From UBA9642 sp964545585 (GTDB lineage: Archaea > Nanobdellota > Nanobdellia > Woesearchaeales > UBA9642): a DNA stretch of 64,000 bases. Location of the stretch: the NCBI GenBank assembly GCA_964545585.1, contig CAZJFT010000001.1, positions 11,519 through 75,518 on the forward strand. Direction: 5' to 3'. The notes below the pieces were generated by a model, which had not been told where the DNA came from, searched no databases, and saw nothing but the letters and a program-made list of their open reading frames with translations. Numbering within the stretch: the first letter of the stretch is position 1; each line of letters opens with the position of its first letter. Shown one piece after another: positions 57,081 through 64,000 of this stretch. The translations under genes were made by a program, and so were the position numbers.

Positions 57081-60000
57081 TTACCCGAACCATCTTCCCA
57101 GTCCTGCCTGGCTTTCTGCTTCCTTACCAAAATAATTCTCTATCCTTTGTTTTGTCAATTCTATAGTCTGTGTCAAATATGCAGGAATCTTGAACTTCTC
57201 GCCGAGACTGATCGTAGGTTCAAGATATTTTATTATCGAGCCTTCTGAAATAGTGAATATTATTTTCCCGTTGCATTTTATGCATCGTCCAATGAGCGGC
57301 GGACGCCTGTATTTCTCGTTGCAATTGCTGCACCTGAACTGCTGCGTAGAGAATTTCCTCAAGTTTCCTTTGATATCCCTTATGAAGTGTTTTTCTATGA
57401 CAAGTCTCGCCACATCCCCGCTATCTACTGCACGTATCTTCATTGCCAAATCCATCTGGCCAAAAAGCTTCTCCTCCATAGAGGGCAATAGCTTATATTC
57501 GGAGCAGAGAATACCTGCATTGAAATCTTCAGTATCATGTGTGAAACCCATCCCTTCATACTGCAGAGGCGTACCTATATGCCTGCCCATCTGGTTTATC
57601 TTTATGGTGTGTGCAGGCTTGAATTCTTTTGCGGCCTCATATAATTCTAAAGGATATCTCCATCCTATATCCAGATCGAACACCATATCATCTACTTCTG
57701 CAGGATTCAATATGTATGTCAAGACTAAGGGCGCGTCCATCGTCGCGCCTCTCTTGTTGGAAAGGTATTCCTTAGAGAAATTAAGCAATCCATCCAGGAG
57801 GAGCAATATGCACGATTCATCTCCGTCTGCATCTCTTCTCATGGCTGCATGGAACATCGGATGTGCAAGATATGCCTGCGTCTTAGAAAAACCTATTATC
57901 CTGCCGAGTATGCCTGCAGATGTGTGTGGCGCCAATCCTATGACTGCCTGACCTACCAAGTCCTCTTTTGATTTCAATCTATAATAGGGCTTTTGACCAT
58001 ATAATTTCTCTAGCAGCTCATCTATGAAATTTGCTGTCCTGAACAATACTTCGTCTGCGGGCTCATCAGGGCTATCGGGACTGCAGGGCAGCACTATATC
58101 TTGCGGTTTCAACTCTAAGACCTGGTCTTCACGCTCTAAGGGCCGACCTTTAGTGTCATGTGTATATCCTAATCTCTTCAACCTATCTATGCCTACAGCT
58201 ATCTCCTTCGGCTTGAAATGAGTCAAAGGGACCTCAGATATATCATACCTTATCGTCCCGTCTTTGAAGACTGAAACGCTATGTTTGGCGCGCAATATCC
58301 CTTTAACCAAATGCTCTGGAACGTGATTTATGTTCGCAGTACCTTTTATGCCTTTTATCATGTCAGGATATATCTTGGTGTTGAGTTTCTTCAACATGAA
58401 AGGGAATATCTCGTTTATATTTATAGGATAATTTGCGTAAGGGAATTTCTGGTGGGATTCATTCTTGCAATCGACATCTTTACATTCTCTGCAATACATC
58501 TTTTTCTCTGCAGGCTTATCACAGATTTCACATATAGATAGAGGAGTCTTTCTTTTGCATCTTTCACAATAGAATATGGGGAAGCTTGAAGTTATTTTTC
58601 CTGCCGCCATGGCTGCCTGAAGACTTCTCATCTTTCCTCCTTCCTCGCCGATAGGGAAGAGCATGTTCGGTTGCCCTGCCAGTTTCCTCATCTTCGCCTT
58701 TTCTGGGCGACCCATCCTTGATCCTATGAATATCCCTGCCTTGTCACGAATGGTGAAAGGGGCAATCCTGTTAATTATCTTCAATATCAACTCATCTTCC
58801 TTTCCAAGATCTGGCTGTGTCTCTATAATTATCTTATTTATGGATTCTATATCCTCTTTTATTATCACTTCATGAATGTTAAGTGTGGACAATAGTGCAT
58901 CCGCATGATCCCCTTCTATGACTACAAATTCGTTGTTTACGAAAAGGTGTGGTATGCCTAATAATTCTAACGCTCTCTTAGCATCATTCTTAGGAAGTAT
59001 CACTTTCTCTATCTTGTTGTCTGGTTTATTGTCATAATGTACAATATTTGCTTCTGCCAACCAATTAACTAAAGATTTCAACTCATGGATATTCAAAGAC
59101 TTCCAGAAATATGTATAATATGGGTGTAATGGAATATTAAGTTTTCTGGATAATAATGCTGCCGCATCTGCAGAAAGCTTTGTACGCAAAGGCTTGCGGA
59201 AAATCACCTCTAAACGATCCTTAGGTATCCTTACATCTTCCGAAAGCTTATGAAGATCTATCTTTTTATAATCGGAGCTCGTCACATATTTATCTTCTGA
59301 ATTCTCAGACTGTATAGGATATTTTTCTAGGGCGGCTTTTTCGAACTCGAGCACCCAGTGTTCTTGACAGTATCCTGGGCTTGCCAAAGGATGATTCCTG
59401 TTGAAGAAATCCCCATATGCGACAAGAACGTCCCCTAAATATAATATCTCTTTTATCTCCTTCTTATGCTGTTTCGCCAATGCTTCAGTCTCTAAGAACA
59501 ATACGTTGCCGTTATATAACTTCACTATCGGACCATCTATCGTGTCACAGCTGGTCATCGCTGCAGCCTTGCCAGGACGCTCAACTTTCAATTGTGTGGC
59601 TGTAGCGACATATCCGTTAAGCACTTGCATCGTAGCAGGATGTATTGATTGTGCAGAATATCCTGAAACTCTTGAGCGCCCATATCTTAATCGGAAAGCG
59701 CCATTCCTTAGAGGATATCCTAAGACGGGCCTTCCTGCAACCAAATCCTTTATGTAAGTATAATCTGGAGTTATCTTTCCTGATGACTCGGCCTTCTTCT
59801 TCAATGCCTTCGCAGATTTCTGGATCTTGAGATATTCCTCCAAGAACATCCAGTCTTCCATATCAAAATCTTTGCCCCACTTGCTCAATTGCTTCCACAG
59901 TTTTGCTGCCTTCAAAGGTATACAATCAGTATATAACAGGCAAAAACCGCTCCTGATTATGTTTGTCGGAACCCTTGGCAAGTCCTTATAGTTAGAGACC

Positions 60001-60707
60001 TCATACCTCTCTGACGGCTCCGCACCTAACTGTACGGGAACATTTCTCATCAAGAAATCAATCTCTTCCCTGCTAGGGAAATATTGCCTAGGACTGAACC
60101 TTGTATGATAATCCTCGACCTCTGAATAAGTCCTTTTTGCCTCAAGATCTGTAGCATCATATTTTGCATAACCAAATTTCTTCCTGACATAATCTGCAAT
60201 CAACACACATACTGCCGCAGCGGTGCCTCCGGCATTCCTGATAGGGCCAGAAAAATTTACGCAAAAATATTTTCCTTTTCCATCCATCCTATCCATTATA
60301 TCCAGATGAGTAAATCCTTCTATAGGACTGGATACCACGCCCACAGTTATGTATGCGAATCCTGTCCTTATACCTACTTCCATCGCTTCCTTCTGGTCCT
60401 TGAACTTACAGAATTTCTCTCTAGCCACCTCTTCAGCAATCCTGAATGCGACTCTCCAATCCAGCGTCCCAAACTCTTTCTCCAATTCAGTTATCCTCTC
60501 TGTCGCGCCCGTATCTTTCAATTGTGGAGCAATGACGCTAATCAGCCCTACAACTCTCTCTGCCATGTTCTTCGCGAGAATTATTTCTGGAACGGGCGAA
60601 GGATCATATCCTTTCTTTCGTGATTCTGACGCTATCTTGAACTCTTTGAAACATACATCTTTCAATTCTTCAAAATATTTTTGCATCTCCTTAGAGCACT
60701 CAACCAT
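57081..60707 (-). CDS. polC: DNA polymerase D large subunit DP2
   Basis: A 1208-residue catalytic subunit of archaeal PolD. Typical blocks: GPIRNAGGTAAAVCVLIADYVRKKFG near residues 155-180; GRPVLGYPLRNGAFRLRYGR; the metal-binding aspartates in HAAMRRDADGDESCILLLLDGL (about 953-974); zinc modules CERCKRKTPLSICEICDK and FRCSNCNEKYRRPPLIGRCIKC. The C-terminal AGLGRWFG resembles a PCNA-binding tail. No intein. Works with DP1 (overlap of eight bases) as replicative polymerase. Confidence 0.96.
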   Translation of the reverse strand: MVECSKEMQKYFEELKDVCFKEFKIASESRKKGYDPSPVPEIILAKNMAERVVGLISVIAPQLKDTGATERITELEKEFGTLDWRVAFRIAEEVAREKFCKFKDQKEAMEVGIRTGFAYITVGVVSSPIEGFTHLDIMDRMDGKGKYFCVNFSGPIRNAGGTAAAVCVLIADYVRKKFGYAKYDATDLEAKRTYSEVEDYHTRFSPRQYFPSREEIDFLMRNVPVQLGAEPSERYEVSNYKDLPRVPTNIIRSGFCLLYTDCIPLKAAKLWKQLSKWGKDFDMEDWMFLEEYLKIQKSAKALKKKAESSGKITPDYTYIKDLVAGRPVLGYPLRNGAFRLRYGRSRVSGYSAQSIHPATMQVLNGYVATATQLKVERPGKAAAMTSCDTIDGPIVKLYNGNVLFLETEALAKQHKKEIKEILYLGDVLVAYGDFFNRNHPLASPGYCQEHWVLEFEKAALEKYPIQSENSEDKYVTSSDYKKIDLHKLSEDVRIPKDRLEVIFRKPLRTKLSADAAALLSRKLNIPLHPYYTYFWKSLNIHELKSLVNWLAEANIVHYDNKPDNKIEKVILPKNDAKRALELLGIPHLFVNNEFVVIEGDHADALLSTLNIHEVIIKEDIESINKIIIETQPDLGKEDELILKIINRIAPFTIRDKAGIFIGSRMGRPEKAKMRKLAGQPNMLFPIGEEGGKMRSLQAAMAAGKITSSFPIFYCERCKRKTPLSICEICDKPAEKKMYCRECKDVDCKNESHQKFPYANYPININEIFPFMLKKLNTKIYPDMIKGIKGTANINHVPEHLVKGILRAKHSVSVFKDGTIRYDISEVPLTHFKPKEIAVGIDRLKRLGYTHDTKGRPLEREDQVLELKPQDIVLPCSPDSPDEPADEVLFRTANFIDELLEKLYGQKPYYRLKSKEDLVGQAVIGLAPHTSAGILGRIIGFSKTQAYLAHPMFHAAMRRDADGDESCILLLLDGLLNFSKEYLSNKRGATMDAPLVLTYILNPAEVDDMVFDLDIGWRYPLELYEAAKEFKPAHTIKINQMGRHIGTPLQYEGMGFTHDTEDFNAGILCSEYKLLPSMEEKLFGQMDLAMKIRAVDSGDVARLVIEKHFIRDIKGNLRKFSTQQFRCSNCNEKYRRPPLIGRCIKCNGKIIFTISEGSIIKYLEPTISLGEKFKIPAYLTQTIELTKQRIENYFGKEAESQAGLGRWFG

Positions 60708-62424
60708 TTTGTTCTCCGGATCTTTCTGAACCTTCCTCTTTTGACAGGAAATTCATTATTTTGACTTCGCGGGTCTGCATATTCACTACGAAAGCCTTTC
60801 CTGGCTGTGGGTCGAGACCTCTTCTCTCCTGTTCTTCGGTCTTTGCGACCCAGCATGATGCGTTTATGCATGTGACATTGCGATAATTGTTAACTGTGGC
60901 CCTATGTACATGTCCTGAAAAGAAAAAATCTGGAACCTTATCTATGACTAACGGGTCCTTGTTCGCGTCAGGAACATAGACTGTTGAGGTGTGTGAAGGA
61001 GCAAGATGTCTCCTCTGCAAAAGATATTTCATCACCAAATCCGACCTTGTTGCGCCGCCTTTCTGTCTTATTGCCGGCACGTTGTTGAAATAATAGAAAA
61101 ATGAACCTCCATGATATATCAACACATCTAACCCTTCAAAATTATTTGAAGAGAATAAATTCAACATAGAGGGGTTGCTGAGACATATTACATTTGGAAG
61201 CATCCATAAAGGTTTGCTATATTCATCCCTGAAACCTGGTTGTGGTTCGCTCAGTCTACCCACATCATGATTTCCCGGACAGACTATTATCGGTATTTTT
61301 ACATCCTTAAGATATTCTGCCAATTTTTTATATTGGTCCCGCACATCTATTATGCTAAGATCATATTCCTGGTCAGGATATATGCCTACCCCTTCAACCA
61401 AATCCCCTACTATAAATAAGTACTTCACTTTTGACGCGATTTCTTTTTGTGCGTCGCTGCCCGCTTCACCATTCAACCAATTCAAGAATTTCTTGAATTC
61501 TTCCTCAAGGAATAGCTTGTTACCTACTTGAGGATCCGTTATCAACACGAAATATCCTTCTTCAGGAGATTTCTTCAATTCTTTAGTTAATGGGATGTCG
61601 GGCAAAAGTATGTTGTTCGCAAAAACCAATCCGTCATACATCCCAGTTATACCTATAACTTCATCTAATTGTATCTCTTGTGCTAAAGAGAAAAGCTCTT
61701 CTTTAGATTGTGTCACGACCACTTTTATCGTTCCGGTCTGGTCCTCTAATGTCAATATTATGTTGTTGTTTTTAGAGATGGCTTTATCATAAACAATACC
61801 TATCAAAGCAACATTGTCCTTCTCCTTCTTCGATATTATCCTAGATATAGATGTAAGGTTCTGGAGCTCCTGTCTTGAGCGAAGTATCTTCTCTAATTCC
61901 TTGAATCTAGAGTTAAAAAATCCTACAAAATCCTGTACGCTCCTTTTCTTGCTCTTTTCCCTATAATCACTAATTATTCTTATCCGATGGTTTTTCATGA
62001 GTTGTTCCTTAAAAGAATCTATGTCTGACTCGGATATTTCTGGAAGTTCAACGGCTGGCCCGACATTTTTTGAAGATCCCCTATCTTGTATCTCATCGTT
62101 GCTATCTGGTTTTTTTTCAGCGACTTTATTTAGTGGTTCTTCAACAGATTCGCCAGTATTTTTTTTACCATTTATGTTGTTATGTATATACTCACGGAAT
62201 TTTTCATAAAGTCTCTTGTTATGATTCTTTTCTTTCAGAACTACTGCATTCTCATAATCGGCGACATTTATAGGTATCTTATTCTCTGTTATCAGGAGCG
62301 CATCTATATTTAACACGCAGAATTTTGTGTTCAATGGGAAAGGTTTGTCTAAATAATCTAATAATTCTGGACTCAAAAGTATCTTGTTGTCCAGATAAAA
62401 TTTTATTATTTGTTGTTTGTCCAT
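60700..62424 (-). CDS. polB: DNA polymerase D small subunit DP1
   Basis: A 574-residue subunit. An N-terminal low-complexity linker (about 85-135), an OB fold (about 195-285) and a calcineurin-like phosphoesterase/exonuclease domain (about 290-560). Exonuclease motifs: ITDPQVGN (D297, Q299), IVGDLVEGVG (D341), CPGNHDVGR (N385, H386), LIYHGG and FFSGHVHRAT. In characterised DP1 proteins motif I is D-x-H; here the His is Gln (codon at 61528-61530), so proofreading may be altered. Overlaps polC; 32 bases from the orc1 gene. Confidence 0.95.
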   Translation of the reverse strand: MDKQQIIKFYLDNKILLSPELLDYLDKPFPLNTKFCVLNIDALLITENKIPINVADYENAVVLKEKNHNKRLYEKFREYIHNNINGKKNTGESVEEPLNKVAEKKPDSNDEIQDRGSSKNVGPAVELPEISESDIDSFKEQLMKNHRIRIISDYREKSKKRSVQDFVGFFNSRFKELEKILRSRQELQNLTSISRIISKKEKDNVALIGIVYDKAISKNNNIILTLEDQTGTIKVVVTQSKEELFSLAQEIQLDEVIGITGMYDGLVFANNILLPDIPLTKELKKSPEEGYFVLITDPQVGNKLFLEEEFKKFLNWLNGEAGSDAQKEIASKVKYLFIVGDLVEGVGIYPDQEYDLSIIDVRDQYKKLAEYLKDVKIPIIVCPGNHDVGRLSEPQPGFRDEYSKPLWMLPNVICLSNPSMLNLFSSNNFEGLDVLIYHGGSFFYYFNNVPAIRQKGGATRSDLVMKYLLQRRHLAPSHTSTVYVPDANKDPLVIDKVPDFFFSGHVHRATVNNYRNVTCINASCWVAKTEEQERRGLDPQPGKAFVVNMQTREVKIMNFLSKEEGSERSGEQNG

Positions 62425-62455
62425 TTTGAGATTGAAAAAAATATATCATTAAATG

Positions 62456-63661
62456 TTATAACGATAATGACGCCTCTAGCAAAGACAATATCTTTGTGTT
62501 CAAAGTTTCATTTGTCACTATATTCACTTCTCTTGTCCGACCATATCTCCCTTTGCTGATGACTTTTGCATTGATTATCCCTAGAAGGTCGAACTCTGAA
62601 ATCACATCAGACACCCTTCGCTGAGTGAGCGGCCTCAGGTTCGTCTTATTGCATAAGTCCTTATACAAAGAATATATGTCTCCAGTAAATATAGGATCAT
62701 CATTCTTTTTCCTGCTGCCGATAGTAAGTATTGAATAAAGCACTAATTGGAATTGTTTAGGTTGTGTAGTTATTATATCTATAACCCTGTCTTTCTCTAT
62801 CTTTTCTTCAGACTCATCCAATTCTTGAAGCGTTATCTTTGATAATCCTTTCCTTTCAGCTATCTCTACTGCGACCCTTATAAGTTCTAATGCTCTCCTT
62901 GCGTCTCCGTGCTCGCGAGCGGCATATGCTGCACACTTAGCTATCACTCCTTCCTCTATTACGCCGTCTTTGACCGCTTCAGAGCATCTCTTCTTCAATA
63001 TGTCCTGTATCTGTATGGCATTATATGATGGGAACACTATCTCTTCTTCACTCAAGGAGCTTTTTACCCGTGGATCGAGGTTGTCTGCAAACATCACGTC
63101 GTTGCTTATCCCTATTATGGCTAATTGGCTGTCTTTTAATTCTGTGTTTATCCTTGTCAAATTATATATTACTTCGTCACCTATCTTCTTAATCAATTGA
63201 TCTATCTCATCTAATACGAGTATTATTATCTTCTTCTCCTGGTTCAATGCCTTATAGAATATATTATAGACTTCGTCCGTAGGGAGTCCTGTAGGGGGTA
63301 TAGATTTTCCTAGATGTCTCGCTATTTCTGCAACAAGCCTATATTCCGTGTCTGCAACTTTCTTTAATTTACAATTGATATAGATATGTTTCAGAGGGAT
63401 GTTTTCTCTTTGAGATATTTTAGTTATCTCTTTCAGAGTATATTGTATTGTTAGTGTCTTTCCTGTTCCAGTCTTTCCATATGCGAATATGTTTGAAGGC
63501 CTTTCTGTCCTTAAGCTTGGTGCGAGGATTTTTGCAATATGATTTATCTGATCTTCCCTATGCAATACTTCGTCTGGAAAGTATCCGCTTTGCAGCACAG
63601 CCTTATTCTTGAATAAAGATTCTTTTCGTATAAAATTCTCTAAAAAGTCGCTTATCACCAT
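62456..63661 (-). CDS. orc1: Origin recognition protein Orc1/Cdc6
   Basis: A 401-residue AAA+ initiator. Walker A YGKTGTGKT (about 61-69), Walker B IILVLDEIDQLI, sensor 1 IGISND, arginine-rich GDARRALELIRVA (sensor 2), and a C-terminal winged helix (about 305-401: YSILTIGSRKKNDDPIFTGD ... RRVSDVISEFDLLGII). Binds origin boxes and loads MCM. First gene of orc1-polB-polC. The AT-rich DNA upstream (63662-64000) is a candidate origin. Confidence 0.95.
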   Translation of the reverse strand: MVISDFLENFIRKESLFKNKAVLQSGYFPDEVLHREDQINHIAKILAPSLRTERPSNIFAYGKTGTGKTLTIQYTLKEITKISQRENIPLKHIYINCKLKKVADTEYRLVAEIARHLGKSIPPTGLPTDEVYNIFYKALNQEKKIIILVLDEIDQLIKKIGDEVIYNLTRINTELKDSQLAIIGISNDVMFADNLDPRVKSSLSEEEIVFPSYNAIQIQDILKKRCSEAVKDGVIEEGVIAKCAAYAAREHGDARRALELIRVAVEIAERKGLSKITLQELDESEEKIEKDRVIDIITTQPKQFQLVLYSILTIGSRKKNDDPIFTGDIYSLYKDLCNKTNLRPLTQRRVSDVISEFDLLGIINAKVISKGRYGRTREVNIVTNETLNTKILSLLEASLSL

Positions 63662-64000
63662 AAAAACCCCTCAGCAAACAATTCCAGAAGAAACAAAGGT
63701 TATATAAATATTTTGTATTTCTATAATATATTAAATAAAGCTACTTTCAGAATATAAATGATATGTAATCAGTTATTTGAATTATTGTTTTGAAACAACA
63801 TACCACCCCATCATTTCTTATGGAGATTTTGTTTTGAATAGTTGTATTTCTGCCAAATGAGCATTTAGTATTTATTCATAATCGATTTTCGTTTGCACTA
63901 GTTTTAAGCTAATTTTAAGCATGTTTTAAGTATGTTTTATAATCAACAAATATCATTCTATTTTAAAACATATATTATATTATATATTTTATAAAACAAT
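63662..64000. other. Candidate replication origin (incomplete at the window edge)
   Basis: Very AT-rich DNA upstream of orc1. It has four 11-bp iterons (63902-63942), a direct repeat TTGTTTTGAA (about 63786 and 63829), and A/T runs toward the window end that could unwind. The archaeal rule that an origin lies next to the cdc6/orc1 gene, together with the orc1-polB-polC order known from Thermococcales, supports the call. I could not find a canonical ORB box. Confidence 0.55.
63902..63942. repeat. Four direct repeats with 11-bp period
   Basis: TTTTAAGC (63902), TTTTAAGC (63913), TTTTAAGT (63924) and TTTTATAA (63935), each exactly 11 bp apart, one helical turn. The spacers are TAA/ATG-like. Possible initiator-binding iterons. 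Confidence 0.65.

Noticed and set aside
63781..63840. A canonical origin recognition box
   Set aside because: GAAAC and a C-run occur together, but the G-string is on the wrong strand and the spacing does not fit ORB or mini-ORB consensus.

Overview
The window comes from an AT-rich archaeal chromosome, most likely a DPANN archaeon of the Woesearchaeota/Pacearchaeota type. The lineage call rests on gene content. There is an archaeal replication set: Orc1/Cdc6, PolD DP1 and DP2, MCM, an RPA-like OB protein, FEN1, and a primase that fuses the PriS catalytic part to the PriL Fe-S part in one chain. There are also TBP, TFS, aIF2beta, the PAN ATPase, Taw1, Trm5, EndA, Rpp30 and Hjc. Bacterial-type genes sit among them: gyrase A, ScpB, an RsuA-like pseudouridine synthase and an RsbW-like ATPase. 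Most promoters show a TATA box about 25 nt before the start, many starts appear leaderless, and Shine-Dalgarno motifs (GGTG, GAGGTG, GGAGGG) mark genes inside operons.

Layout. 1-2.5 kb: an incomplete gene, a tRNA-Leu(CAA) with two introns, an EamA transporter and a three-gene coiled-coil operon. 2.7-11 kb: a radical SAM enzyme, a surface protein rich in N-glycosylation sequons, a ScpB operon with a DEDDh exonuclease, TFS, a zinc ribbon and gyrA. 11-12.8 kb: a decayed gene and a potassium-channel-like gene. 13-20.4 kb: Taw1, small unknown genes, two PRC-barrel genes, two PD-(D/E)XK nucleases (one Cas4-like), Hjc, a membrane-anchored DNase I-like protein and an RsbW-like ATPase. 20.5-27 kb: GH13 enzyme plus glycosyltransferase, PAN, a lipoprotein. 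27.25 kb: a candidate C/D box sRNA. 27.4-37.3 kb: methyltransferase, Trm5, FEN1, TrpRS, EndA, RNase Z and unknown genes.

37.3-41.2 kb is the most unusual part. A Xer-type tyrosine recombinase and a toxin-antitoxin pair are followed by a tight row of four small membrane or secreted-protein genes. Each gene is enclosed by its own private 12-15 bp perfect inverted repeat. The units are separated by spacers with a small hairpin and a shared core, TAAC-N4/5-ATTAG followed by about TTTCAA. The last core overlaps the stop codon of the fused primase gene. This looks like a Xer- or integron-like gene-cassette array anchored at the 3' end of the primase gene. Each cassette appears to carry its own promoter.

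41.2-51.5 kb: primase, a divergent Fur-family/ZIP pair with a palindromic operator, HtpX and LemA, small membrane proteins, an S2P-like protein lacking its metal motif, Rpp30, a pseudouridine synthase, and Nudix and HAD proteins. 51.8-64 kb: TBP, MCM (behind a structured leader), RPA-like protein, SpoIIM-like protein, aIF2beta, then the minus-strand cluster Orc1/Cdc6-DP1-DP2. AT-rich DNA with four 11-bp iterons lies upstream of the orc1 gene and is a candidate replication origin.

The genes form a few working sets: chromosome replication (origin, Orc1, MCM, PolD, primase, RPA, FEN1); tRNA maturation (EndA, RNase Z, Rpp30, Taw1, Trm5, possibly the sRNA); protein quality control (PAN, HtpX); and metal homeostasis (Fur/ZIP).
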